From Lentilactobacillus sp. Marseille-Q4993 (GTDB lineage Bacteria; Bacillota; Bacilli; Lactobacillales; Lactobacillaceae), in the NCBI RefSeq assembly GCF_951230165.1, contig NZ_CATNVB010000003.1:1-64000 (forward strand): DNA of 64,000 nucleotides, read 5' to 3'. Shown here piece after piece: positions 43,857 through 52,214 of this stretch. The notes beneath the pieces were generated by a model, which ran no database searches, was not told where the DNA came from, and saw nothing but the letters and a program-made list of their open reading frames with translations. The position numbers and the translations under genes were made by a program. Within the stretch, counting starts at the first letter, position 1; every line of letters starts with the position of its first letter.

Positions 43857-44240
43857 ATGAATAAAAAGATTTTAACTATATCAGCAATGGCAGCAACTTT
43901 AACTTTTGGTGGAGTATCTGCAACTACAGTAAATGCTGCTACATGGCACAAAGGAACGCCAAAGTTTTTCCGGGGAAATTGGGTACAGTTCAATGAAAAA
44001 ATGCCTAAATCAAACCAAAGAGATGTATATAGATTCAAATCTACCAAATATAAAATGAGTTGTTCCTTAAATAGCAATAGTTGGCCTTTGTCACACATCA
44101 AGTGGCGGAAAGCTGGTAATCATTACAACATAACTGGTAAATCATCGGGTAGAACGGTTAAGTTTCAAATCAAAAAACATGGCTCAAAGCTTCAATACAA
44201 AGATTCAGCTCAAACAATGATGCTAGCTAAATTGAAATAG
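43857..44240 (+). CDS. Small secreted protein, tandem copy A
   Basis: A 127-residue exported protein: MNKKILTISAMAATLTFGGVSATTVNA signal region, AATWHKGTPKFFRGNWVQF, then a basic region ending KLKLQYK-type and AQTMMLAKLK. It is closely similar to the next gene (44315) along the full length, so the pair came from a tandem duplication. ATG with GGGGGAACA upstream. Secreted, function unknown. Confidence 0.8.
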   Translation: MNKKILTISAMAATLTFGGVSATTVNAATWHKGTPKFFRGNWVQFNEKMPKSNQRDVYRFKSTKYKMSCSLNSNSWPLSHIKWRKAGNHYNITGKSSGRTVKFQIKKHGSKLQYKDSAQTMMLAKLK

Positions 44241-44314
44241 GAATAGGGATTCATTAGGTTCATTGTTAAAAATGAACAAAATTTCAAAACTATTAATCAA
44301 GCGGGGAATTTATT

Positions 44315-44698
44315 GTGAATAAAAAGATTTTAACTGTATCAACAATGGCAACAACTTTAGTTTTTGGTGGAATATCTGCGACTACAGCAAATGCTGCTAC
44401 ATGGCACAAAGGCACTCCAAAGTTTTTGAGAGGAATTTGGGCTGAATTTTATAAAAAAATGCCTAGTATTCACCAAAAGGGTGTCTATCGATTAAAGGTC
44501 ACAAAGAAAAACGTCTACTGTATTTTGGACAAAAATTCTAATCCCATTACAAACGTAAGTTGGAAAAAGAATGGTAAAAAATATGTAGTTAAAGGAAAAA
44601 CGCTGGGTAGAAGTGGCTCAATAAAAGTTATAAAACACGGATCGAAAATTGAAGTCTCAGATCCTATTCAGTCTTTTATGATGGCAAAATATAAATAA
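44315..44698 (+). CDS. Small secreted protein, tandem copy B
   Basis: A 127-residue paralogue of the preceding gene, sharing the signal peptide, the WHKGTPKF-RG-W segment and the C-terminal MMAKYK-like end, but diverged in the middle (HQKGVYRLKVTKKNVYCILDKNSN). It starts with GTG behind CGGGGAA. A terminator follows at 44703-44735. The divergence in the middle between near-identical ends suggests the exposed part is changing faster; that is inference. Confidence 0.8.
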   Translation: MNKKILTVSTMATTLVFGGISATTANAATWHKGTPKFLRGIWAEFYKKMPSIHQKGVYRLKVTKKNVYCILDKNSNPITNVSWKKNGKKYVVKGKTLGRSGSIKVIKHGSKIEVSDPIQSFMMAKYK

Positions 44699-44702
44699 TA
44701 AA

Positions 44703-44735
44703 TAATTCAAATCATAATGATTTGAATTTTTTGTT
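44703..44735 (+). terminator. Terminator after the tandem pair
   Basis: AATTCAAATCA pairs with TGATTTGAATT around TAA, followed by a T run. Confidence 0.75.
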
Positions 44736-44848
44736 TTATTCCTATATTTAAAACAGTGTCTAACTTTACCCACACAATAAAAATGCTATTATTAGCATGT
44801 ATCTACTGATTCATTTATCCAAAACCAAACTATCGGGGGGGATCAACC

Positions 44849-45238
44849 ATGATCAAAAAAATTATCAAACTCGTAACCGTCTGCATCACCGCACTAAGTT
44901 TGCTACCCGCCGTAACCGCTTCAGCAAAAGCCAGCTACACACCCAAGGGCTGGAAAGCCACTAAAGTTACGAAGGCTGCTCGTGGCACCTGGATTCAAAA
45001 ATTCAAGGGCGGATACTTCAAAATTAAACTCACTGCGGGTAAATACGCTTATATTAAGCAAAGCGGGGGCCACACTTTTCAAACTAAAGTTATGAAAACC
45101 AATCAAAAAAAATTCAGATATACTCTATATTCGGAATTTTCTGATTCAACAGAAATCAAATATGCCAATCGTCATATTTATTATCTGGGCTTTTCAAAAG
45201 CTAATGATTGGATCAAGATGCAAAGAGTTAGCAAATAG
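44849..45238 (+). CDS. Small secreted protein of the RGTW family
   Basis: 129 residues: signal peptide IIKLVTVCITALSLLPAVTASA, then KVTKAARGTWIQKFKGGYFKIKL, the family motif. It is a more distant member of the cluster at 42.5-45.2 kb, with a GGGGGGGAT ribosome binding site. It ends 15 bases before the start of a bidirectional terminator stem. Function is unknown. Confidence 0.78.
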   Translation: MIKKIIKLVTVCITALSLLPAVTASAKASYTPKGWKATKVTKAARGTWIQKFKGGYFKIKLTAGKYAYIKQSGGHTFQTKVMKTNQKKFRYTLYSEFSDSTEIKYANRHIYYLGFSKANDWIKMQRVSK

Positions 45239-45252
45239 ATTGACTTATATCC

Positions 45253-45294
45253 ACCAAAAAAGGTTCGAATCGACTACGATTCGAACCTTTTCTC
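45253..45294. terminator. Bidirectional terminator
   Basis: AAAAGGTTCGAATCG pairs with CGATTCGAACCTTTT across a four-base loop, between convergent genes. Confidence 0.9.
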
Positions 45295-46027
45295 AATCCA
45301 CTCTTAAGCTATTGTTAGCCTTAACTTTTTCAATATACCTCTCAAAAAGGTTATCTTCAGCTTCATCTTGTTCAAACATCAACTCTGGATGCCATTGTAC
45401 TCCTATGGCTAACCCATCTGTGGATTCCACTGCTTCAATCACACCATCACCGGCGGTTGCTGTAACTACAAGTCCCGGAGCAATATCTTTAATTGCTTGG
45501 TGGTGGCTATTAACCAACACTTTGTTATCCACAAAGGACTTAACTACTTCAGACCCCTCCTCAACTAAAACAAAGTGTGCAGTTTCCGAAATGTTATTTT
45601 TTTGCGTATGTTGAAAAGTTTTCCCTGGATACTGAGCTGCTAAATCTTGATACAAACTACCACCCAATGCAACATTTAAAATTTGGATTCCTCGGCAAAT
45701 TGCAAATATTGGAATATGCTTTTCAAACGCAGAATGAATCAGATTAATTTCACTTTCATCTAACAGTGGATCCACCCCACCATTTTCTGGGATTGGCTCC
45801 TCACCATAAAATCTTGGAGCAACATCCGCTCCCCCAGGTAAAAGCAGCCCGTCAATCAAGTCAATGTATTTATCCATAATTTTAGGATTCCTGGTTGGAA
45901 TTAATAGAGGTAACCCACCGTGTTTTAGAATCGCTTTGACTTCACCCTCATTAACGTTGTTTCTAAGTGACCCATTAAATGTTCTAATTTCTGCTGGGAT
46001 TCCAATAATCGGTTCCCTTTTTGTCAT
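45293..46027 (-). CDS. Class I glutamine amidotransferase-like hydrolase (PuuD/peptidase C26)
   Basis: A 244-residue cytosolic hydrolase of the gamma-glutamyl-gamma-aminobutyrate hydrolase family. The catalytic Cys is in IFAICRGIQ, and His and Glu are in GVQWHPEL; DGLLLPGGADVAP is the family signature. It cleaves gamma-glutamyl bonds in compounds such as gamma-Glu-GABA or gamma-glutamyl peptides. As the third gene of the T-box 2 operon, behind an OppA-type protein and an M42 peptidase, gamma-glutamyl peptides are a plausible substrate here, by inference. Confidence 0.88.
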   Translation of the reverse strand: MTKREPIIGIPAEIRTFNGSLRNNVNEGEVKAILKHGGLPLLIPTRNPKIMDKYIDLIDGLLLPGGADVAPRFYGEEPIPENGGVDPLLDESEINLIHSAFEKHIPIFAICRGIQILNVALGGSLYQDLAAQYPGKTFQHTQKNNISETAHFVLVEEGSEVVKSFVDNKVLVNSHHQAIKDIAPGLVVTATAGDGVIEAVESTDGLAIGVQWHPELMFEQDEAEDNLFERYIEKVKANNSLRVD

Positions 46028-46032
46028 TCAAA

Positions 46033-47108
46033 TCACAACCGTTCTATCATTTTATTATCAAGAGCTTTAATTACTAACTTTAGTAGTTCAACTGTATTTT
46101 GAAAGTCATCATACGCCACCATACCATAGTTGGTATGTTCATATCTTACAGGAATTCCTATACAAATCGTTGGGACCCCATAGTTAACAAACTCTGAGCC
46201 ATCAATTCCACCACCAGTTCTGACCGCTCTGGTATATGGAATATTATTTTTCTCTGCTTCTTCAACAACCAATTTCTGAAGTTTGGGTGTCGCAATAAAT
46301 GATGTATCCATATCACGGAGCATTGGCCCCCGATGCATCCCCGTTTGAATCAACCACTCAGGAGTAAAAGTATCGTCAGCTGGACAGCCTTCCAAACAAA
46401 TTGCAACATCCGGATTTACTTTCCGGACTGTTACCTTTGCCCCACGGCAGCCAACTTCTTCTTGTGCCGCAATGGCCCCGATAACATTAGTTTCTAGGTT
46501 TTCATCCTTCAAATCCTCTAGTGCCGTTAGTAAAGCAGCTGTTCCAATTCGATTGTCAAAGGCCTTCCCCATCATTACGTCCTGAGCTTCTAAATATTCC
46601 CATTCCGTATCTGGGACAATGGGACACCTGTATCAATTTTAAGCAACTCTCTGGTTTCTTCCGCAGAAGTCGTCCCAACATCGATCACCAAATTTTCAAT
46701 CTTTACCGGTTCTTTCTTTTCAGCGTCAGTCATAAAATGAGGGGGCTTTGTGGCAACTAAACCATGAACCCATTTTCCATCCTTATTCCTAATTCTCATC
46801 TTTTCTGCGGTCAAGTTTGCTGGAACCCAACCACCAAGAGGTACAAATTTGATAGTTCCATTCGGCTTGACGGCCTGGACAATTAAGCCCACTGCATCCA
46901 AATGAGAATCAATCATAATCGTCTTTTCTTTAGAAATATTATTTTGATTGTTTGGAATATAGCAGTTATGCATCGGATCTGCTTTAAAACCAGAACTAAA
47001 TGGTGACGCCACTTTCTCTATGAGACTACAGACCTCATCCTCAAATCCACTTGGGCCATTAGCATTTGAAAGTGATTCAATCAATTTTAAACTTGCTTGC
47101 TTATTCAA
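46033..47108 (-). pseudogene. M42-family aminopeptidase gene with a one-base frameshift
   Basis: Two overlapping-frame pieces together make a full M42 metallo-aminopeptidase (about 358 codons). Piece one (from 47108) has IMIDSHLDAVGLIVQ with a metal-binding His and Asp and breaks off at DTGVP. Piece two resumes in another frame with VPDTEWEYLEAQDVMMGKAFDNRIGTAAL, then GAIAAQEEVGCRGA (metal and catalytic Glu pair) and TRAVRTGGGIDGSEFVNYG with C-terminal His near. Insertion of one C near 46615-46625 restores a single frame. The start ATG at 46575 for the second piece has no ribosome binding site. Either the operon has lost this peptidase or the base call is wrong. Confidence 0.85.
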
Positions 47109-47121
47109 TTATATTATCTCC

Positions 47122-48768
47122 TTATTTTACTAAATATGCTTTGGTGTAATCATAATGACCATTAATCTCATCATATACAACCCCTTTGAGCTTAGGGTTA
47201 ACTAAGTCGACAGAATTTGGCTTAAACAAAGGTGTCAAGCCTTGATCCTCTGACAATGCTTTTTCGGCGGCTACTAAATCTTCCCATCGCTTTTCCGCAT
47301 TATTGGCATCACGATTGTTTGAATTTTCAATTGCCTTATCAAAATCAGAGTTTGCCCATTTGCCGGAATTCTCAGGACTTTTTGAGGTTAGATTTGATAA
47401 GAATGAGATTGGATCAGCAAAATCAGCTGACCATCCAATATATGTGATATCAAAGTTACCTTCGTTATCTCTAGCAATAAGAGTTGGAAGCGGAACTGAT
47501 TGCAGATTGATTTTCAATCCTGGGAGATTTTGCTGAAGGTTGCTTTGAATAAACTCAACAATACTCTTAGTTTGATCATCATCAGAACTCATTAGATTTA
47601 GGTTAAGACTAGTCTTGCCCAACTCTTTAAGTCCTTTTTCATAGTACTTCTTCGCTAAACTTGGATTGTAATCAGTTGTATTCTTAACGTATGGCTCTTT
47701 TGCGAAATCCTCTTTAGTTGTCGGATTCTTAGCAAACCCTTCAGGTACATACGTTTTTGATGGCGTTGAACCATTCTGAAGGACCTTATTTGTCAATTGC
47801 TTGCGATTGATGGATAACGAGAATGCTAAGCGGATATTCTTATTCTTAAGGATTGACTTACGTTGGTTATACAGTAAGTACTTAGTAGCAGCTAGCTTTC
47901 TTTCTACTGCATCCTTATTGTTCTTTAATTGTGCCGCCTGTTCACCAGTTAAACTGACAATGTCCAATTTCTTTGCTTGATACAAACTATATGAAGTGCT
48001 TGGTGATTTAGCAACCTTAAAGCTGAGCTTATCTGCTTTAACTGCTTTTGAATTCCAATAATTTTTATTTTTAACTAATGTCCAACTATCGTTACTACCA
48101 GTCCAGCCTTTGCTAATAAAGGCCCCATTGTACACAGTATATTTTGATTGAGTTCCATACTTGCTACCAAACTTATCAACAGCTTTTTTGTCCAGTGGAT
48201 ACAACGTTTCCCTTGCCAACACCAATTTGAAGTACGTAGTTGGTTTATTTAAAGTAACTTTCAGTTGATATTTTCCACTCGCTTTAACCCCTAGCTTTGA
48301 AGGTGCTAATTTTCCACTTGCAATCTCATCAGCATTTTTAATGGGGCTAAATAAGTATGTGTATTGGCTCGCGGTCTTAGGGGTAACTGCCCGTTGCCAG
48401 GAATAAACAAAATCCTCCGCAGTAACTTTATCCCCGTTGCTCCACTTGCTATCATGCCTAATATCAATCGTATATGTCTTACCATCTTTGGAAACTGCAA
48501 GTTTAGTTGCCAAAGCAGGAACTACTTTTCCCTTTGAATCGTACTTATACAAGCCATCGGTAGTTTGATCAACTTGCTGAAATGAAACCGAATCCGTTAT
48601 TTTAGCAATATCTAAGGTCGTTGGTTCACTTGAAACCGCCAAGTTAATGGTCTGATTACTTGCTAAACCATTTGAATCTGCCTTTTTACTACCACACGCC
48701 GCTATCACCAATCCCAATGCTACTATCGAAACAAATCCAGTAGTCCTCTTTATTGACTTCTTTAACAT
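47122..48768 (-). CDS. Peptide ABC transporter substrate-binding lipoprotein (OppA type), copy 2
   Basis: About 548 residues with signal peptide and lipobox IAAC (residues about 20-23), the family 5 segment VDQTTDGLYKYDSKGKVVPALATK and SDDDQTKSIVEFIQSNLQQNLPG shared with copies 1 and 3. The start is ATG 48768 behind GAGGAG. It leads an operon with an M42 peptidase (now frameshifted) and a C26 hydrolase behind T-box 2. The three OppA copies of the window are clear paralogues but have separate leaders and partners, suggesting different peptide or amino-acid cues. Confidence 0.92.
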   Translation of the reverse strand: MLKKSIKRTTGFVSIVALGLVIAACGSKKADSNGLASNQTINLAVSSEPTTLDIAKITDSVSFQQVDQTTDGLYKYDSKGKVVPALATKLAVSKDGKTYTIDIRHDSKWSNGDKVTAEDFVYSWQRAVTPKTASQYTYLFSPIKNADEIASGKLAPSKLGVKASGKYQLKVTLNKPTTYFKLVLARETLYPLDKKAVDKFGSKYGTQSKYTVYNGAFISKGWTGSNDSWTLVKNKNYWNSKAVKADKLSFKVAKSPSTSYSLYQAKKLDIVSLTGEQAAQLKNNKDAVERKLAATKYLLYNQRKSILKNKNIRLAFSLSINRKQLTNKVLQNGSTPSKTYVPEGFAKNPTTKEDFAKEPYVKNTTDYNPSLAKKYYEKGLKELGKTSLNLNLMSSDDDQTKSIVEFIQSNLQQNLPGLKINLQSVPLPTLIARDNEGNFDITYIGWSADFADPISFLSNLTSKSPENSGKWANSDFDKAIENSNNRDANNAEKRWEDLVAAEKALSEDQGLTPLFKPNSVDLVNPKLKGVVYDEINGHYDYTKAYLVK

Positions 48769-48817
48769 ACAATCTCCTCTTTTCCATTTATCTTTTATCA
48801 ACAATTCATATAAATAA

Positions 48818-49124
48818 AAAATGCCCCTTCATTAGCACAGATTCCATGCTAATAAAAGGACGACTTATCGTGTTACCACCTTATATTCGTCTAGAAATAA
48901 AACTCACACCTACAACTAGACCTCAACAGCTCGTGTTCAAGCAGTGGACATTAACGTATCCAAACGACTCGACAGCCAACTTGACCATCTCGTCTGCTCT
49001 GGGCTCATCTTCATCAAACTTTCGACCACCTTATCTCAGTAGCAAGGCTTTCTGCAGATCTACTTGTAAGAATACTCTTCCCTTCAATGCACATTAAATT
49101 TAAATGAATTATTGATTGGAAAGA
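48818..49124 (-). ncRNA. T-box riboswitch 2
   Basis: On the minus strand, stem I begins with the GAAGAGTA motif and a GCAGAAAGCC segment, the T-box sequence is TGGTAACACG (48869-48878), and the terminator pairs CCTTTTATTAGCA with TGCTAATGAAGG and ends in a T run (48818-48860). Promoter: TTGACT (49148-49153) and TAAGAT (49125-49130), spacing 17. TGGT again suits a tRNA with discriminator A. The specifier codon is not assigned. Confidence 0.88.
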
Positions 49125-49153
49125 ATCTTAATATAATAAAAACAAAAAGTCAA
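49125..49153 (-). promoter_or_regulatory. Promoter of T-box 2 transcript
   Basis: TTGACT and TAAGAT, spacing 17, on the minus strand. Confidence 0.7.
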
Positions 49154-49235
49154 TGCATCTTAAAAAAATTAATAATGGTTACATTTCGATGTCACCTATA
49201 TGCCCTAATATCAATTTGCTACGGTATTTAGAAAA

Positions 49236-49272
49236 CAAAAAAACGGAAACCTCACTCCAGTTTCCGTTTCTT
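49236..49272 (-). terminator. Terminator of pnuC
   Basis: AAACGGAAAC pairs with GTTTCCGTTT, followed on the minus strand by a T run. Confidence 0.8.
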
Positions 49273-49321
49273 ACAATTCAATGATAAATAGCCACACAAA
49301 GGCATTTGGAAAATCAAAAAT

Positions 49322-50044
49322 TTATTTTCCCGCTCCCCCTTCATTATCCGCCTCACCACTACTCCACACCTTGGTAGCGTAGATTGAGTTGAATAACAAA
49401 GCAGCTTGGAGAGCAACTTGCGATAAGTTTGCACCAAGCGAACCAATGTCGGTTGCACCAGTCAGCGTCTGAACGGCCAACGTTCCCCAATAAATAACAT
49501 TGGCAATGTTGACAACAATCCACAGTGGCCAGTTTTCCTGATACTTCAGCACATAAAGCACTTGAGCGATAAAACTAACCACAAAATTGATTGAATCAAA
49601 GTATGGTAATTGACCGTTTAGCATCGAAAGAACGTACCAGCCGATGCCCCACGCAACAAAGGCACCGAGAAACAACCACCGCTTCGTCTTTGGTTGGAAA
49701 GAATGAACTGCTTCGTCCTTTCCCCACATGAACCAGCCGATTGGCTGAGAAATTACGTAGACAATGTCCATCGCAAATGATCCGTATGCATGACTGATCC
49801 ACGCTATGTAAGTCATCGCAACACATTGAACAAATCCGAAAATGAAAGAAATTTTGCGTCCTTTCATTCCGTATATTAAACATAGGACCCCGGTGACCCC
49901 AGAAATCATCCCGATAAACGTATCTGGAGCTAGTGCATAAACAACGATTTGAAGCAGAATAAGAGCTGTAACGTAAATAACCTCGAACTTTTTCCAATTG
50001 GTAAAAAGTTGGTTGTACCACCAATTATGATGTGCAGTTTCCAT
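49322..50044 (-). CDS. pnuC: Nicotinamide riboside transporter PnuC
   Basis: About 240 residues with seven to eight TM helices. Conserved PnuC features are WKKFEVIYV at the N-terminus, the repeated GMKGRKISFIFGFVQC and the W-x-x-W motif region LKYQENWPLWIVVNIANVIYWG. It brings in nicotinamide riboside for NAD synthesis by facilitated diffusion. The start is ATG 50044 (METAHHN) behind GGGAGATTC. No NadR kinase lies nearby. Confidence 0.92.
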   Translation of the reverse strand: METAHHNWWYNQLFTNWKKFEVIYVTALILLQIVVYALAPDTFIGMISGVTGVLCLIYGMKGRKISFIFGFVQCVAMTYIAWISHAYGSFAMDIVYVISQPIGWFMWGKDEAVHSFQPKTKRWLFLGAFVAWGIGWYVLSMLNGQLPYFDSINFVVSFIAQVLYVLKYQENWPLWIVVNIANVIYWGTLAVQTLTGATDIGSLGANLSQVALQAALLFNSIYATKVWSSGEADNEGGAGK

Positions 50045-50133
50045 AAATGAATCTCCCACTTTCATTGATTTTTCAAAACTGTGGTTAAAGTATAGAACAA
50101 ATGAAGGGCGTTGACTATAAGAAAATGGCAGAA

Positions 50134-50180
50134 AATAAAAAACGCCGAGGACCGGTGTGAAGCGGTTCTTGACGTGTTCA
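50134..50180 (-). terminator. Terminator of the rpiR-type gene
   Basis: AAGAACCG pairs with CGGTCCTC (imperfect), followed on the minus strand by a T run. Confidence 0.6.
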
Positions 50181-50215
50181 TGTGATATATTCGAGATGCT
50201 CTATGATATATATAA

Positions 50216-51001
50216 TTACTTAGCGCTTTTTTGATACTCTCTAAATTGATACAACAATAGTTCCATTATCACTATCATCGACACATGCGAGGTTATTTCA
50301 ATAGTATGGTCATGAATTTCATCAGAAAACATGTAAAGGTTATAATCACTCAAATTCTGAATACTATTGTTATTAGCTCCCGTAACTGACACCAACGAGG
50401 CATATTGACATTGATTTTTTATTACTTGAATAATATGGATCAGTTCTTGGTCATCCCCGTTATAACTCATCACAAAAATCAAGTCATCCTTACCAATGTT
50501 TCTATACGCCAGTTTTCGTTGTTCAAAATTCTTGGGAAACACCACTAGGAATCCTTCCAAAGTATACAAATATTCAATATACTCTGCCGAGTATTTGCTG
50601 AATCCCTTTGCAAAGATAAAAATTTTCGGCTTTTTTATCATCATTTCACACAGCGAATTCAACTTATTATCATCAAGCACCCTCACGGTTTCCTCAATGT
50701 TCTTAAGGTACTCTTCCCGGTAATCAGTCTGCTTCATGTCAAAGGTTGCTTTTTCCTTTGGCTTATCCTGATTGTTCAGAACTGTATACTTGATAACGGT
50801 CGTGAACTCACTATAACCGGAAAAGCCAATTTTCCTGACAAACCGCAAAAAGGTGGTTGTAGAAACAAAGCACGCCGCTGCGACTTCTCGAATGTTTTGA
50901 TTATGGATTTCGTTCATGTGCTTGATCACGTAATCCAGAATTTCATATTCGTTTTTTGTTAGTTTTTCAATATTCGGATTGATTATCTCGAAAAAGTTCA
51001 T
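50216..51001 (-). CDS. RpiR-family regulator, probably of agmatine catabolism
   Basis: A 261-residue regulator: N-terminal HTH_6 domain (NIREVAAACFVSTTTFLRFVRKIGFSGYSEF) and C-terminal SIS sugar-binding domain (KPKIFIFAKGFSKYSAEYIEYLYTLEGF, DDLIFVMSYNGDDQELI). It lies directly downstream of the second AguA-like gene. In place of the LuxR-type AguR known from other lactic acid bacteria, it probably controls the agmatine deiminase cluster. The GGAACA/TGTTCC half-sites at 56912-56936 are possible targets. Confidence 0.85.
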   Translation of the reverse strand: MNFFEIINPNIEKLTKNEYEILDYVIKHMNEIHNQNIREVAAACFVSTTTFLRFVRKIGFSGYSEFTTVIKYTVLNNQDKPKEKATFDMKQTDYREEYLKNIEETVRVLDDNKLNSLCEMMIKKPKIFIFAKGFSKYSAEYIEYLYTLEGFLVVFPKNFEQRKLAYRNIGKDDLIFVMSYNGDDQELIHIIQVIKNQCQYASLVSVTGANNNSIQNLSDYNLYMFSDEIHDHTIEITSHVSMIVIMELLLYQFREYQKSAK

Positions 51002-51011
51002 TTAAATCCCC

Positions 51012-52100
51012 TTATTTCGGAATGCTTGCAACAATGGAATGAATGTTTCCCCCACCAAGCAACAGTTCCCGACAGTAAATTGGCACAATTGTTCTCTCTG
51101 GAAACAATTCTTGGAACTTGTTTATTGCAACTTCGTCCTGCTCATCGTTGAATGTTGGCACAATTACCGCCCCATTCAGCAAGTAAAAATTGACATATGA
51201 CGCTACTAATCGATCACCAGGGTATCTTGGCAACAGGCCATTGATGGGATCAACCCCCTCACTTTCATCTTCACTTGCGTACATTGGTGATGGAATTTGA
51301 ATTTTGTGAATTTTAAGCTGATTTCCGTTGGCATCCGTTGCCTTGGTTAGGGTTTCAAAGGCTTCATGAGAGATCTCGTATTGCGGATCATTCTTATCAT
51401 CCGTCCAAGTTAAGACTACCTCACCGGGTTTAACAAACCGCACCATGTTATCAATGTCACCGTTAGTTTCATCCATGTAATACCCACGCTCAAGCCAAAT
51501 TATTTTCTTGACGTTGAGGTAGTTTTTCAAAATGTCGTCCACATCATCTCGATCAACGATTCCGTTTCTTCCTTCAGATAAAATCGATTCTTCAGTCAGA
51601 ATTAAAGTTCCCTGCCCATCGGTTACATAGCCACATCCCTCAAGGACAAAGTCATTGTGATAGTAATCTATTCTGTTTAAATCACACACTTTTCTGGCCA
51701 CTAAGTTATCCTGGTCCCAAGGAAAATACAAACCGTCAAACAGGCCACCCCAAGCATTGAATTCCCAGTCGATAGCCCTGATACTATCGCCGTTCTTCAA
51801 AAAAGCTGGTCCAACATCCCTAAAGAATGCATCGTTGTAACTCAGTTCCATTACTCTAACCCGACTACCTTTAAAACTGCTCAAAGCATTTAGATACTGA
51901 GCTTTATTAGCAAAGACCGTAATATCTTCGAACTGACTAATTTGCTTTGCAATCTCTGCAAAAACTCGTTGAGCTGGTTTGCCACCTTCACGCCAGTTAT
52001 CCGGTCTCATCGGCCACAGCATGTAAGATTCTCTGTGTTGTTGCCACTCCGCAACTAGCTGGTAATTATCTTGTCGTGGTGTCATTTCCGTTATCTCCAT
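51012..52100 (-). CDS. AguA-like paralogue lacking catalytic Cys and His
   Basis: A 362-residue protein of the agmatine deiminase family, clearly similar to the 365-residue AguA encoded at 53185. It lacks the active-site residues: GGGNIHSI replaces GGGNIHCI (nucleophile Cys to Ser), ETNGDIDN replaces ETNGHVDN (catalytic His to Asp), and LEGCGYVTDG replaces [10 protein letters not shown]. It is therefore probably an inactive or altered-function paralogue. It forms its own unit with the rpiR-type gene, separated from the carbamate kinase by a terminator. A second, non-functional-looking AguA is known in Levilactobacillus brevis, to my recollection. Confidence 0.88.
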   Translation of the reverse strand: MEITEMTPRQDNYQLVAEWQQHRESYMLWPMRPDNWREGGKPAQRVFAEIAKQISQFEDITVFANKAQYLNALSSFKGSRVRVMELSYNDAFFRDVGPAFLKNGDSIRAIDWEFNAWGGLFDGLYFPWDQDNLVARKVCDLNRIDYYHNDFVLEGCGYVTDGQGTLILTEESILSEGRNGIVDRDDVDDILKNYLNVKKIIWLERGYYMDETNGDIDNMVRFVKPGEVVLTWTDDKNDPQYEISHEAFETLTKATDANGNQLKIHKIQIPSPMYASEDESEGVDPINGLLPRYPGDRLVASYVNFYLLNGAVIVPTFNDEQDEVAINKFQELFPERTIVPIYCRELLLGGGNIHSIVASIPK

Positions 52101-52140
52101 TTTTTCACCCCGTTGTTACATAAATAATAACATTTTCTAT

Positions 52141-52177
52141 TAAAAAAGAACCGAGTAAATAAGTCTCGGCTCTCATA
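52141..52177 (-). terminator. Terminator after the agmatine operon
   Basis: GAGAGCCGAG pairs with CTCGGTTC, followed on the minus strand by six T. Confidence 0.8.
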
Positions 52178-52214
52178 AACGTAAGGTCAACTGCTTCCAC
52201 GAAGCAACATCAAC

